A DNA stretch of 64,000 nucleotides from Cristatella mucedo (taxonomy: Eukaryota > Bryozoa > Phylactolaemata > Cristatellidae): positions 2,754,501-2,818,500 of the forward strand of contig WPIO01000043.1 in assembly GCA_009760855.2 (NCBI GenBank), in the 5' to 3' direction. Within the stretch, counting starts at the first letter, position 1. Every line of letters begins with the position of its first letter. The notes under the pieces are model-generated. The model saw nothing but the letters and a program-made list of their open reading frames with translations. It searched no databases and was not told the origin of the DNA. A program made the position numbers and the translations under genes. Shown here piece after piece: positions 1 through 12,390 of the stretch.

Positions 1-235
1 GTGCTTTATTTCCGAAAGTAGGCAGAATCGACACTAGGGCTGCCGTGGTTGTCTAGTAAAAGGTTACTTTGGAAAATAACTCATAGATCGCGCTGAGATT
101 TATTGGAATATATGGCTGCTGAAGCATTAGGTTTAACTCTTTAAAATCACACTTCGTTTGCAGGCAACTAGTAGGCTGGCTTCGTCCTTATTCAATTCTT
201 GAAAGAGCTCGATGCTATAATGAGCTGATGCAATA
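1..235 (-). mobile_element. LINE-A fragment, RT-proximal segment
   Basis: Matches the minus-oriented LINE-A segment found at 16920-17100 (adenine-rich gtaggcag, gtggttgtctagta, ggttactttggaa blocks and the actagtagg block that encodes part of LVMGKP). Heavily mutated, no usable frame. It continues past the left edge. Confidence 0.6.
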
Positions 236-500
236 ATGTTAATAATAATAATGGCAATCGTAAATTTGAATAGCACATTCAGATAACTGAATTGCTTCCT
301 AGGCAATGTAAGGTGCTGAATGGAAAACTAATACCAAACGATGGGTGCAAACGTTAGCAAGCAGTAGGCTTAGTGTAAGCACATTGCAGAGGCACACGAA
401 AAACGAATAACAAGAACCTACGGAAGGCTTTGACAAATGGGCGCGATTTAAGCCTATTTTTAAATGCCTTCGTCTCAAGAGACACTGGGACTTTCTTCTT
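236..500 (-). mobile_element. LINE-A 3' end, strongly decayed
   Basis: Starts with an (AAT)n tract, followed by remnants of the 3' non-coding region (cctaggca, gcaagcagtag, aagcacat, gaataac) in the order seen in better LINE-A copies. It abuts a SINE1 remnant. Boundaries are approximate. Confidence 0.45.
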
Positions 501-615
501 TACTGAATGACAGGATTTGTGGGGGAAAAGACCCTCGTTGTTGCTGCATGCGGTGGTGATAGCCGTAGACGCTCTCCTGTCGCTTTCACAGAGAAGGCTG
601 AATCAGCAAGTATAA
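500..615 (+). mobile_element. SINE1 fragment (3' part)
   Basis: The block gtggtgatagccgtagacgc, a cctgtcgcttt segment and aaggctgaatcagcaag match the downstream half of SINE1 as read on the minus strand at 30885-31045. This is the only SINE1 copy here with the head on the left. The tRNA-like head is not recognisable. Confidence 0.5.
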
Positions 616-689
616 GACCTAAAGACGAGGTCTCATACGGTTTTAAGATTCCCACGAGGTTTCTATAAATGATTTGAGTCGGAACAACT

Positions 690-2480
690 GGTTTTTTGAT
701 TCTTTAATGCTCGGGGAAGTATTTCAGAGTGGTTAGCTTTAGCCAGAGTGTAAAGGGAGCTGATAGTAAGTGATACAATTTTGATGTCGATTTCCTGTTT
801 GATCAAGAGTCAGTGAAGGTCGGCTAGAAGTGGCGTGAAGAAGCCAATTGCGACGCTCCAAACCAATAAGTCTATTTGTATAGTTTTGCACTGACTGGAA
901 ATGCCTGATTGCACACGCAGGGAGACCAAAACAGGCCACGATGCCTATAAGTCAATGGAGATGTCACAAAGGCATCGATCAATTGGGATGCAGTACCCCT
1001 GCCTTAGCAAGCCCGAAGTCGGCAAATGTTACATAGCTGAATGTAGGCAGAGCCGAGTGTGGTACTAATGCCGTCGTCTAGTTATCGGTCACTTTCGTGC
1101 ACATTCAACAAGAAATATGCTGGCAGCGCATATCCTTCGCTTCGGGTTGTATAGTTTTCGATTGACAGTTGGTTCGCCCATAACTAGTAAGTTGGTTTTT
1201 CATCATTTAATAAAAGCACGTTCACTGCCATCCATGTAAGAAAGTCACTAATAAGTGCAGAAAGGGCTGCATATACTTAAAAACGCTGGAGGGCTGGTAG
1301 GGATAAAAACAAATATACAAATCTGCCTCATCTGCATAGAAATGAAAGTCCAGACTGTGCTTGGCGAAATCATTGGCAGGAGAAAGAGTATAAACTGAGA
1401 AAGGATGCTGGCCAAGTACAGAGCACCGAGGTACGAAATACTTACCGGCTATTCAGATGATCATTGTTAGTTCACATCAACACTTTGGCGTCTCCTACTG
1501 AGATAGGACCACAAAAAATACAATCCTGCGCCTGGAAAGCGCAGGCGATATTCAAGGCACTCGAGAAGGACATTGCGAATAATATTACGAAATGCTACCG
1601 AAGGATTAAGAAGGAGCAGAGACACTTTAACAAAATCTGCATTTACGACAAGGCCGTTAAACAACCTAAGCCATTATGAGTCGGCGGAGTGATTAATTAT
1701 AAACATAGAGGGAAACTTGATTGTAAGGCTTGAGAAAGTAATAGAAGACTTCATTTGGACCTTGTCACATTTGTAACTAGACCATTTTTCTAGTGTCTTT
1801 GATGATAAGGTAGACAAGAGGAAGCTGTTAAAGTCCTACTGGTCCAGCATCGGTTTATTTGTTAGTTGCCTCACAACAGCTTTCTTGAAAGGTTCGACGA
1901 CCTGATCTGAGAGAGAGTAACAATTTGTTATATCAGTTAGGCAAGGCAGCAGCAGACCAAAGCATCGTAGAAGTAGTACTGTTCGAATAGGGTATAGAGG
2001 GTTAGTAATTTTTTTGACTGAGATTAATTAAAGGATACGGTGAGTCACGACGTCCATCAATGTTGACATCAAGGTAGTGCAGGGAATCAATGGATATGAG
2101 TTCGATGTTGATGAAAATATCAAAAACGAGTCCAGAGGGGAGACTGCAGCCGTAGGGAGGGACTCTGATCTTGTCCATCTTGCTGACATAAAATCCAGTG
2201 AGGCGATCGGCAGGGTCACCACAAGGATCACTTGGTTAATAGCTAACATGTGAACATTTAAGGAGGAGGTTTATGGTAGACATCAGCATGTTTGAATAGC
2301 GCATCTGTAATTCAACAACATTTTTGTTGCGGCGAGATTTGGTCCTTTGGTACGATCGACCAATATGATGTGCAGTAGCCGTCGTCAGTCTGAAAGTTGG
2401 TGGTCCATCGTGGTTTTATAAGTTCATTCTCAAGCTTCCGCATAGTAGACCTAGCTAGTTTAATGTCTGTTGCAGGTTGC
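690..2480 (-). mobile_element. LINE-A copy, C-terminal through RT region, degenerate
   Basis: Runs through the LINE-A blocks in order on the minus strand: the LHWL..KQ region near 800, the [15 protein letters not shown] block near 880-930, the FHFYADE box near 1340, RT start blocks near 1740-1840, and upstream sequence to about 2480. Frames are broken repeatedly. The YADD box reads YADE, so a catalytic aspartate is altered. Lies beyond exon 5 of the transporter gene. Confidence 0.65.
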
Positions 2481-2689
2481 ACTTAGTCAGTGGTGCGAGC
2501 TAGTTAAGCTATTCAGCAAGTGTTCTGTTGTAGCATTTTACCATTGTCGATCGGCTTCAAGAGCAGCAGAAAAGAGGGGGAACTTTTCCTTCTGACAGAA
2601 TCGCTGTTTGGGGTTTGGAGATTTTGTGAATAACATATGATATAGGATGAAAAAGAGAGAAAAATCTGGAGAACAAACGAGATAAGTAT

Positions 2690-3625
2690 ATGATCGGAGG
2701 AGAAGGATTTGATCATAACAGGAATGACGATAAAACTGAACTGCTGCTCATAGGACACTCTAAGCGTGTGGCAGGAATAAAAGGTTTTGCTCCTTTAACA
2801 GGTAATGTTGTTGTGCGACCATCACCACGTGCTCGAAATTTAGGTGACGTTTTCGACAGATGCCTACATTTTAAAGCTTCATTCAGAAGGCTGCTACTAC
2901 AGCTAGCCGTTACGTCCGATTCCTATCAAAGAATAGGAGCTTTCTTCCGCAGTGGCTTGCAAAAACTACCTCCTTAGTTCTGTCTCGGCTTGCCCTTTTG
3001 GCTGTGCCACCGAAGAAAGCAAATAGGCCACTACAGCTGACTATTAACATTGCTGCAAGGCCATTTTTTAAGTAGCAGATGTTTGACCACGTGTCTCCTG
3101 TGCTAAACGAGCTATGGGCCGATTGCATAACGGATAAAGAGCAAATTCTTAGGCTGACCCATAATGCCCTCTCCCGCTTAGGTTCTCCGTACCTAGCTGA
3201 ACTGCTGCACCAGTTTCAGCCTCTTCGTGCCCTCGAGACCAGTGTGGACAATAAATTAGCTATTCCATTCCTCCGCTAAAAGAGCGTTGGCGAAAGAAGC
3301 TTTAGCTCTGCAGTTCCTAGACTGTGGATCTCGCTTCCACAATTCTTACGCAGCGACAACTACTCTCCTACTGCCGAGTATGGAATATCTTTTTCAGTGG
3401 TCCTGAACTGCTACTTCTATGCTACTCACTACCTCAACTGATCTCCTGACTCTGCTATGCTTCCCACTTCCTCTTTGTTGAGTGAGACAAAATCTGATGG
3501 CTACCGAATGAGAACCAAATGCGGCCTAGGCTGTGAATTCGTCATAAAACAGTGTCCTGCGTAACATCCACACAGCCTTTATGGCTTTGTAGAGTTCAAA
3601 AGGAGATCAATTACATTACTTTATT
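2690..3625 (+). mobile_element. LINE-B 3' half, degenerate
   Basis: Opens with the NDDKTELLLIGHSKRVAGIKGFA region, then ARNLGDVFDRCLHFKASF, HVSPVLNELW and LTHNA..RLG.PYLAELL, the LINE-B C-terminal series. Then comes the LINE-B 3' non-coding region, ending with the tcctgcgtaac...tttgtagag hairpin and a short attacatt tail. Stops and frameshifts throughout. Opposite in orientation to the host gene. Confidence 0.75.
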
Positions 3626-3784
3626 TTTGACGAAATATACTCAATCAATAATAGCATGCTTGACCAACGTGAATATTTTCATTCACCTAATTAGTTCGCA
3701 AAACCAAAAAGCTTTATTATGTCAGCATAAATACATTTAATATAGAGTATCCGTAGAAAAGTAGAAACAATTTAAAGTTCTTAC

Positions 3785-3853
3785 CTCGTGAAGGAACCCT
3801 CCAACCGGTGGTCCCACCATTACGCCGATTGAGAGACCGACTTCGAGGAAACC
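3785..3853 (-). CDS. SLC18B1: SLC18B1-like transporter, exon 5 (last one found)
   Basis: A 69-bp exon, residues 194-216: GFLEVGLSIGVMVGPPVGGF and then LHE. The G-x8-G-x3-GPPVGG pattern is motif C in TM5 of MFS antiporters and matches GLGLILGPPVGGFLYQ of SLC18B1. Acceptor is atttag|GGT and donor GAG|gtaaga, both phase 0 and consistent with exon 4. The exon lies between a LINE-B fragment ending near 3625 and a LINE-A copy starting near 3990. I found no exon 6 at 1-3780, which is almost all LINE-derived, so the second half of the transporter (TM6 to TM12) should lie beyond the left edge. Confidence 0.85.
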
Positions 3854-3989
3854 CTAAATTGAGTCCACTCCGAATAATCGCCTAGGCCGTGAGGTGATGT
3901 ATCTAGTCTCTGCACTAGACAATAATCGATTTTGTGTTGTTTTAGCATAACAATTCATCGTGAGCTTAAGAATATATTTTTAATTTAGA

Positions 3990-5310
3990 ATTCAAATATA
4001 TTTGCATTCCCAATTAAATTACATATATTGCAGCGATTTAATAGTTATCGGTAGCATGCTCAGTAAACAAAAAAATAACATAGTTAGGGGTGACATGCAC
4101 AGGGTGAACATGCAAGCTGGGTTAGTAGCAACGTGCACAGTGTCAGCACTCATTATGAATCACAGGGAGCAAATAAATGCAGTAATAAATAGGTGCGTAT
4201 TTAAATTATTTTTAAATTTTGTCGATTAAGGGTATGTCGTGACGCTAATCAGGAGTGAGTTCAAGGTTTGAGGAGGATGCGAACTACAGGCACAGTTTTC
4301 ACAGGATTTGAGATTGGAACGAGGTTAAGGTAACCACTTAGATTACGAAAAGCAGGTGGTGCTATGCTTGGCCTGATGGGGAGTAAAAATGATAGGTAGG
4401 CTGGAGCAAAATAATGGATGGACCGGGGAGCCAGCGCATGTCAGGGCGTATTGGAGTGACGGGGCAACTGCAATGCTCACGACAGACAAGCCTAGCTGCA
4501 GAATCTTGCATCAGCTGTAAGAGCTTGAGGGCTCAATCTGGCAGGCCTGCAAGTAGTGAGTTACCAAAGTAAAGATGGGATCTCACAATTCCATGCACTA
4601 ATTTAGATATAGGATGAAGGTCTCAGCAAGCACGAGTTTTAGTAGTGTTATATATCTGTAAGTAGGTATACTCGACTGTGAGCTGGCGATCGTCTGATAA
4701 AAGGTCACTTTGAAACGTCACGTCAAGACTTTGAGTATATTCATCAGGAAATGTGATAGCAGAGCAGATTTCGAGCAATGGTCTTTCAGATTTATAAATC
4801 ACACTTAATTTGCCCATAACTAGTATATTGGTTTTATCATCGTCCAATTTAAGAAAATTCAATGCCGTCGATGTGGGGAGTATATCAATACACGCAGCAA
4901 GGGAGTTGAGAGAATTTGACGTACTTGAGAGCTGGGAGGGATCAGAGCAAGGCTAAAGGGATCATCGTCAGCATGGAAGTGAAATCCTAGATTGTGCTAG
5001 GTGATCACACCAACAAGAGGGAGAGTGTAAACTGTTAAAAGAAGCGGTACGACCGCAGAATCCTGAGGTAACCCACACTTAACTGATCGCTCGGATGATA
5101 TCTGCACTTTAACATCTATACTCTGAAGTATTCCAGTGAGAAAAGACCTGAACCATTGCAATGCAGTGCCTGTGATGCCCAGGCGAGATTCAAGATGCTT
5201 AAGAAGGACTTTTTCGTATATAGTATCAAATGCTGCTTAGATTTCATTCAAGAAAAGGAGAATGGCCATACCCAATTCTGCATATACGGGATTAGATATT
5301 AGAAAGGGGA
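3990..5310 (-). mobile_element. LINE-A copy, 3' end to RT, degenerate
   Basis: Left end holds the 3' non-coding region (tagttaggggtgacatgcac, gtgtcagcac, gaatcacaggga). Rightward on the minus strand follow the C-terminal region, NFLKLDDDKTNILVMGKL near 4800-4860 and the FHFHADD box near 4970-4990. Frames are broken. Located in intron 4 of the transporter gene, same strand as the gene. Confidence 0.7.
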
Positions 5311-5319
5311 TGGTCCGAC

Positions 5320-6245
5320 GCTTTGTCGGATAAAAGGGTAGATTTGATAGTTAGGCTTGAGCCAATGAACCAAGGTTCCTCAGAGTGAGTGAGAGAACAT
5401 TGAAATCGATGCTTTCTGTTTACCGGCAGTCAACACGGGTCAGCTATATGTCGTTTGATGCGAAAATTACGGCCCTCACGACAGAAAAGCCTAGGTGTAG
5501 AGTTGTGCATAAAGAGCGGTAAGTGGGTGATTGCACATGCCGGTAGTCCAGCAAGCAGTGAGTTGCAGAAGTCAAAACGTCAGGAATGCACATGCCAGTT
5601 TTGATACAGAATCCCTATCTTAGCAAGCTGAATTTTAACCAATTTTATGCAGCTGAAAGTAGGCAGATTCGACTGTGGTGCTGATGCGGTCTCTAATGAA
5701 AAGTAACGTTGGAACTGTGCACTTAGCTTTCGTGTGGATTAAACATTAGATATGCCGACAGAGCTGATCCTATGCTTTAAGTTTTTCAATCTCAGAATCA
5801 CATTTGATTGGTCATAAAAAGTCATTTTTTCATCATCCAAATTAAGAATTTTTTCTGCTATCCATGCGTGAATGTCATTAATACATGCTCGGAGTGGTTG
5901 AGATAATTTGCAATGCTTGAGGGCTGGGAGGAATGAAAGCGACGGTACAACCTAGTGCTATCTGCGTGGAAGTGAAAGCCTAGGTTGTGCCATGCAATCG
6001 CTTTATCAAGAGGGGATGTATAAATAATGAAAAGAACGGAACAAAGCGAAACGATCAGTGGTAACCTATACTTCCTGTGTTCTTCGTATGATCTTTGTCC
6101 ATTCACACAGATACACTGGAATGTCACGCTGAAATAGGACCTGAACTATTGCAGTTATGTACCAGTGGTGCCCAGCGAAGTCGAGAGGCGTTTCATCATA
6201 CTTAACTAACAGCATACATAGAATGCTTCAAAAAGCTCAAGTTCT
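5320..6245 (-). mobile_element. LINE-A copy, internal fragment
   Basis: A second minus-strand LINE-A piece begins where the previous one ends: the sequence returns to the C-terminal blocks (agtgagtgagagaacattga, then cacgacagaaaagcctagg) and continues to the RT box near 5970, read FHFHADST, so the YADD motif is lost. It may be an independent insertion or a rearranged duplicate. Confidence 0.65.
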
Positions 6246-7721
6246 TAAATGGCCGAGCTAAAATTATGATTTAAATCTTACTAATAATAATAGCCTATAC
6301 AACTATAAAAAGAACTATTTATTGAATGCTTACAATAACACAGGGAATAGTTCGATAAGTTGTACGAGTCACTCTGAGTGCCAAGTAAGGTCTATTAGTG
6401 TATTTTTTATTTTGCCACGATCATTGATTTGAAGGCAATCTTTATGTTTGATGCAAAATTTATGAGATAGTACTATTGCAGAGCCTCATGCATATTGGAA
6501 TCGAAATCTATATACATTTATTTAAAAATTGAGAATTTGAGTATTTATCTGCGCTGGAATTGATTCCCTTCTCATTTTGAGTGATCAAAATACCCACTTC
6601 AATGACCTCATGATAAGCGTTCCTCAAGCAAGCTTGCACTAGCTGAGTGATTCCGTATTTTTCTTTGTTTTTTTAGATAGTTTTTAGCATCATCATATTA
6701 CAATAGCTGCAGTGACTTTACAGGCATTTGAAACCGCATGGGAATGACCTAAGTATTGAATACAAGGTATATAATAAATCAACATGTTTTATTGAAAGTT
6801 TATCAGAAGAAAACTTTACGTTTAAGAACTAACTGTTGATAGGACTTTTAGGTAGTGCATCCGATCAAGCCTGAAGCTTGACGTAGGCACACCAGCAAGA
6901 TCGACTACTACGTTCACCCATGATGGTTTACACAGACATTATGTTAGAAAAGTATTATAGAATACCCACTGTATTGATATTGTTTCGTTAAATGCGGTTA
7001 TCACTACGTTTATTACATATATAGATGCTGATTTGTTGTTACAAAGTGGAGCACGTTTATGAATTTCATTGAGCACACTGGAGCCAGATTGAATGACCAG
7101 TCATCCAGGCAGTAGCTAGCCGATCCTATAGCAAATAGCTTACAGTCCCAGAAAATATAACGTGGGAAGGTTCCTAACGGATTTTACGAATGGCCTGCTA
7201 TGGGCTCAAATTCTCGGAATGATCGGCAGTTTACATAATGTCGAGTTGCTTGGGATAAGTAGTACAGCTATACCATATACAACTAATACAATCTAACATA
7301 TAGATACGAGAAGATCGGCCTGCGCCTGTTCTTTTTCTACTTGGTGGGAAGCTCAGAAACTGTGAATGGATCGCCTGAAAGGCAGTCTAGCTTGTGCCCG
7401 AGTCCTCACCACAATACTCAAAATTTGTAGCAAGCGATCACCAGCCAGCCGCTATTGATACAAAGTCTTAGCTAATATGTTGGCAACTGTTAATATTGGC
7501 AAGGGTGGCAAAAGAAGCCCTGCTGCTGAGGAAATCCCATGCATTAATATATCTAGAGAGGTTGTGGCACCACACACCGTTTAGAAGCTAAGATGGAAGG
7601 TAATTATTCCTTAAACCGCAAGAGCAAATTCACAGCTTGCAGCAATAGATAAAATGAATCCTAGTTTAGCCTTAACAAAAATCATAGTAATGTCATTTCA
7701 TTTTGAACAATCTCTTCTATG
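6246..7721. other. Intron 4 sequence, nothing assigned
   Basis: AT-rich DNA. I see no exon of the transporter, no LINE blocks and no clear repeat beyond short A/T runs. Confidence 0.5.
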
Positions 7722-8965
7722 ATTGCAATAATGTACTTGATAATATAATAATAATGTACATGATAAAGCGCCCTCAGATAACTTAATCTCTTTCTAGGCG
7801 AGTTACATTTGCTGCAAAGGGAAATGCAATTGAATGGTAAGTAAAATCATGCTTGAAAAACAAACAAAATGAATAACATGGTTAGGGGTGACATGCACGG
7901 GGTCTGCATGCAAATGTGGTTAGTGGCTGCATGCACAGTGTCAGCACGCATAAGCACACGAAGGACGAATCACAGGGACCCACTAAATGCTGTCCTAAAT
8001 AGGTGTGTTTTTAAGTTCCTTTTAAATGTGGTCAGGTCAGGGGATGTTCTGACGCAGGTCGGGAGGGAGTTCCAGGCTGTGGGAGCGTACGAACTAAATG
8101 CACGGTCTCCAAAGGATTTAAGGTTAGCACGAGGTATTTGTAGATTGCTGGATTCCGAAAAGCGGGTGGTACGATGCTTGGCCTGATGGGGAGTATGTCG
8201 GAGAGATAGGCTGGAGCCATAGAATGAAGGGACCTAAAAGTGAGCGACAAAACCTTGAAGTCAATCCGTTGCTTGACTAATAGCCAGTGCAGGTCGGCGA
8301 GAAGTGGAGTAATGTGGCATCTGCGACGCTCACGACAGACAAGCCTAGCCGCAGAGTTTTGCACCAGCTGCAATCGCCTGATCGCACATGCTGGTAGGCC
8401 AGTAAGCAGTGAATTGCAGAAGTCGAGACGACATGTCACGAATACATGGAGTAACTTAGACGTGGTATCCTTATCTAAACAAGCCCGAATTTTAGCAATG
8501 TTATGAGGCAGAAAATAGGAAGATTTGACTGTGGAGCTGATATGGTCGTCTAGCGAGAGGTCGCTTTGGAATATGACACCTAGATTTTGAGCTGATTCGA
8601 CAGGAGATATGCTGGCAGAGCCAATTTTGAGAGACAGCCTTTCCAATCTCTGAATCACACTGGGTTTGCCCATGACTAGTAATTTAGTTTCGTCATCGTT
8701 TAGTTTTAGAAAATTTGCTGCCATCCATGTATGGATGTCATTAATGCATGCTGCAAGTGAGTTTAGAGAATTTGAGGTGCTCGAAGGCTGGGAGGGATCA
8801 AAGCAAAGGTACAACTGAGTGTCATCCGCATAGAAGTGAAAGCATAGATTGTGCTTGGCAATCACATCAGCAAGAGGGAGAGTATTAACCGTGAAAAGAA
8901 CCGGACCTAGCACGGAACTTTGAGGTACTCTATATTTCAGAGGTACTTCAGATAATGATTAGTTG
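7722..8965 (-). mobile_element. LINE-A copy with a 293-codon RT/C-terminal frame
   Basis: Minus strand. (ATA)n-rich tail, LINE-A 3' hairpin and non-coding region at 7722-8030, then an open frame at 8913-8032. That frame holds the RT palm box FHFYADDTQLYLCFD with both aspartates, WMAANFLKLNDDETKLLVMG, the NLGVIFQSDLSL block and the C-terminal [20 protein letters not shown] region. The end of the frame is shifted relative to the consensus FKRNLKTHLF...SGSL, so the protein tail is wrong. It is 5' truncated near 8965, lacking the N-terminal half of RT and any endonuclease. Non-functional despite the intact YADD box. Confidence 0.85.
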
Positions 8966-9764
8966 GAAAGTAAGACAGTGGCGAGTCTTCAGCACACGAG
9001 CTTGATTAAATAACTGAGCTTAGTCTACATCATGGTGAAAATCGCACCTCTTCCGTTTCTAAAAAAGAGCTAGCTTGTACTCATAGAAGCAGATTCAGGG
9101 GGTAATAATTATAGGATCAAGCTTTAAATGTCATTTTTGAGCACACTTTCAATGCTTTAATTTTTTTTAATTGAAACCCATCTGCATCCATTTCCAGGAG
9201 TAGCTGACTTTTGCCTATGGATTCTGCTACTTTTATTGCACATGCTTAAATAATAAGCTTGCATATGGTTACATAATAAGTCCTTATCAAGCTCTATCGT
9301 AAAGACCTGTTGCAGCAAAACTGCTTCAACCACTGATTTAATCGGTTCTGGTAAAATTCCACCTGAGATCTAACCGGTTGGAGACAATTACTATAGCCCT
9401 TAAGCTGTGAACTTGAGCTCGTACACTTAAACCCTACCCATGCCACTACATATCATATATCCTGATTTAAATATAAAATTTAAAGAAAGTATTGATATAT
9501 TATTCCACCATATTATTGAAGGAGCTCATGATATTTGGTTATTGCTTGAAAGTTTGCAACTACATTGCTGAAATAAGCTTAGAACAAATGGCATGCATCA
9601 TTAAATAGTGCCCCCAATAAATTCCCAGCGACTAACCCGATGACTTACATATTCTATAAAGAAAACCAAGCAGATGGCTAGTTGCAACGTGCTGTGTCTA
9701 GAAGCATAGCATTGTAAAAGGTAATGTGAAAATTACTAACATACAATAACCTTAATTGCTGAAG
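8966..9764. other. Intron 4 sequence, nothing assigned
   Basis: AT-rich DNA between two LINE-A pieces. No exon or repeat unit recognised. Confidence 0.5.
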
Positions 9765-10100
9765 CAGTGTCGATAAACAAAAGCACACAAATGACGAATC
9801 ACAAGGCTGACAAATGCAGAGAGAAACTCGTGCCTTCAGTTTGGTTTTAGATCACTGAAGTCGGGGGGGGGTGAGTTAGGGATCAAATTGAGGAGCACGT
9901 TTTAGGCTTTGCAATCTTTCGAACTAAAGGTACAGTCTTCAAAAGATTCTGGGTCATTTTAAAGCACGGGTAAAATACGTGACGTGAAAAAGCGGGTGGT
10001 GCAAGATAAACGTGGTCAAGGAGTAGTTCTGATAGTTAGACTGAAGGCAGAAAATAGAAGGACGTCAAAGTGAGTGACCGGAAGAAATCTAGCTTAATTA
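9765..10100 (-). mobile_element. LINE-A 3' fragment
   Basis: gataaacaaaagcacacaaa, gacgaatcacaaggctgac and the gtcttcaaaagattctgggt block correspond to the LINE-A non-coding end and last codons, ending near the agtgagtgacc block. It contains a run of eight to nine G at about 9866. Lies 365 bp downstream of exon 4. Confidence 0.55.
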
Positions 10101-10464
10101 TGAGTGATTTAGAAAGTGCAAGGGTGAAGTGCAAAAGAGGGATAGATAGTCTCACCGAGATTGACTAAGTATTCCCTTCCCAGGCACTTAACTGAGTGCA
10201 TTACGATTATTATTATAGTCATTAGCTCGTGGGCATTGCAAATTATAACCTCACAAAGCTGTGGACAAAGTAAAACAAACACTTTCACCATTAAGAATTG
10301 CGATGGAGTAGTAAGCTGGGGTAAACATGGAAGTTATTGTGAACTCATTTGACGGCGATGCTAACGTCGGCAAAGCTGTCTATTCTTAATATTAAATAAT
10401 TAACTCAGATAAATTATTCATGGTTTTCCATTAGCTCTTTTAACTTTCCATGCAGTTTTCTTAC

Positions 10465-10612
10465 CAAGACAAATCCTATTCGATCTGGAAAAGTGTTTGC
10501 GAGAATAGCAAAGCTTGCTGTTGTCAGCATTGCAGTGCCGTTGGCATCTAATATTCTGCAAATGGAGCAGAGAGCTACGAAAACCGCACCTGATGGAGAG
10601 CCGTCCAAAAAT
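10465..10612 (-). CDS. SLC18B1: SLC18B1-like transporter, exon 4
   Basis: A 148-bp exon for residues 144-193. It starts FLDGSPSGAVFVALCSICR and contains the TM4 region with conserved R and D (CRILDANG), then the loop ILANTFPDR, parallel to SSSILAKAFPNN in vertebrate SLC18B1. Acceptor is tttcag|A with one base finishing the glycine codon from exon 3 (phase 2). Donor is TTG|gtaaga, phase 0. Among the five exons this is the longest stretch of recognisable family similarity. The intron downstream is 6611 bp and holds three LINE-A copies. Confidence 0.87.
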
Positions 10613-11290
10613 CTGAAACAGAAGACCTTTATTCTTGGTGGTGGCATTTACTGATACTTAAAAAAGAAGTATTGTTCCAACTTGATTAAATAAAGAAACA
10701 CAATTTGCAAGGCTATATTGGCTTTCTCATTGTGAGTATATTATTTGAGAGAAGAGCTCATGGTGAGCCTCGCGATCAGATAACAACTCGTTTATAATGT
10801 AGTGGCAAATAGTCCAAGTGCTTTCAAATCCATTGGATTAACTGCTTAGCTATGAGTAATTGGAAAGGTGCAAGCGCATTAAGCTGCAGTGCAAACTTGT
10901 GCGTAATGAATGCTCTGAAATTAATTGACCACACTTACCGATTCAGGTATTTTGAATATTTTTAAAAATAAAGTGAAGGTCAATTCATTGCTGATTGCAA
11001 ATTAAATTTAAATTGTATTGTTTTGAAATTTTTTGTTGCATTCACTTAAACAGACTAGCAAAAAGTTGTGGAGAGAGAAGTTCTTTCTGTAACTTAAAAA
11101 ATCGGCAAGTAGACATATTGGTTACTGGTATCCCATGATGTTTTTTTAGTTTGGCGTCAGAGTTACGAGTTGCGACTTGGTAAAAAACTTTCGTTGCTAG
11201 CGTAGTCCTTTGATCCAATTTAAAACACTTCTGGCTAAAAGCGTGTTCTGCGAGTGGAAAAACAACTAACAGTTAGGCTCAGACAATTTT
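10613..11290. other. Intron 3, 5' portion relative to window: nothing assigned
   Basis: Sequence immediately upstream of exon 4 (gene sense). It carries the exon 4 polypyrimidine/acceptor; otherwise AT-rich with no repeat family recognised. Confidence 0.45.
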
Positions 11291-12390
11291 GCGTGGCAAC
11301 CTCTGGGTAAAGTAATAAAGGCGCATGGAATAGGATATCATTTCTATGATGATGATGGTCGGTTGTATTTGTCATTGAATCCGTCGGAATCTGCTGCAGC
11401 AACTGAGAAACTGAATGCTTGCCTTGCCGATATTCGATCCTGGATTTCGGAAAACTTCCTGAAATTAAATGACGATAAAACCGAACTGCTGCTCATAGGA
11501 CACCCTAAGCATGTGGCTGGATTAAAAGGCTTTGCTGTTCTAATAGGTGATGCTATTTTGCGACCTTCACCACGTGCTCGTAATCTAGGTGTCGTATTCG
11601 ACAGCTGCCTCAATTTCAAAAGCTTCATTCAGAAGACTGCCTCTACAGCCATCACGTTTGATCCCTATGCAAGATTAGGAGCTCTCTCCCACAGTGGCTT
11701 GTAACTAGCTCCTTGATCTTGTCTCGGCTTGATTATTGTAATTCCATTTTGGTTGGGCTGCCAAGGAAATCTACTAGGTCACTGCAGCAGACTATAAATA
11801 TGGCTGTAAAGCTAATCCCCAAGTCCCAGCGGCTTGAGCACGTGTCTCCTTTGCTAAAAGAGCTAAAATGGATGCTGGTTGAGCAACGGATGCAGAGCAA
11901 AGTTTTTACGCTTACCCACAAGGCCAGCCGCGGCTTGGCTCCTTCGTACCTAGCTGAACTGCTGCATCAGTTTCAGCCTGTTCGCGCCCTCAGGTCCTGT
12001 GTGGACATTAAGGTAGCTATTCCATTTAAATTAGTATATTCTGTTTAAAGACCGTTGGGCGAAAGAAGCTTTAGCTTTGCATGTCATAGACTGTCAAACT
12101 CGCTTCTACAATTCTTACGCAACGACAACTACTCTCCTACTGCCGACTATGGCACATTCTTTTAAGAGGTCCTGAGGTGCTACTTCCATGCTACTCACTA
12201 TCTCATCTGCTTGCCTGACTCTTCTATGCTTCCAACTTTCTCTTTGTTGCTTGAGGTGAAGTCATTTGGCTACCGAATGCGTTCCAAAAGCCGCTTAGGC
12301 TGTGAATAGGCTATACAAAACTCTCTTGCGTAACACCCATATGGTCTTTATTACTTTGCGGAGTTACAGACGTAGGTAAATTAAATTGAT
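11291..12390 (+). mobile_element. LINE-B 3' half with two near-contiguous frames
   Basis: Begins in the RT palm: PLGKVIKAHGIGYHFYDDD (YADD changed to YDDD), then a frame at 11363-11704 with ISENFLKLNDDKTELLLIGHP and SPRARNLGVVFDSCLNFKSF. After one stop a second frame at 11713-12048 carries SRLDYCNSILVGLPRKSTRS, LEHVSPLLKELKW and SYLAELLHQFQPVRAL. The 3' non-coding region follows to the GTAAC...GTTAC hairpin near 12330-12368. The best LINE-B C-terminal copy here; antisense to the host gene, in intron 3. Confidence 0.85.

Noticed and set aside
1-3780. Search for exon 6 of the transporter
   Set aside because: No segment gives a TM6-like reading with splice sites; the region is almost entirely LINE-A and LINE-B.
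8240-8506. Recurring open frame reading [13 protein letters not shown]... on the strand opposite LINE-A (also near 16664, 24510, 37282, 42115 and 52651)
   Set aside because: It is the antisense of the conserved LINE-A C-terminal region. It recurs because the LINE recurs, and copies carry unrelated ends; no sign of an independent gene.
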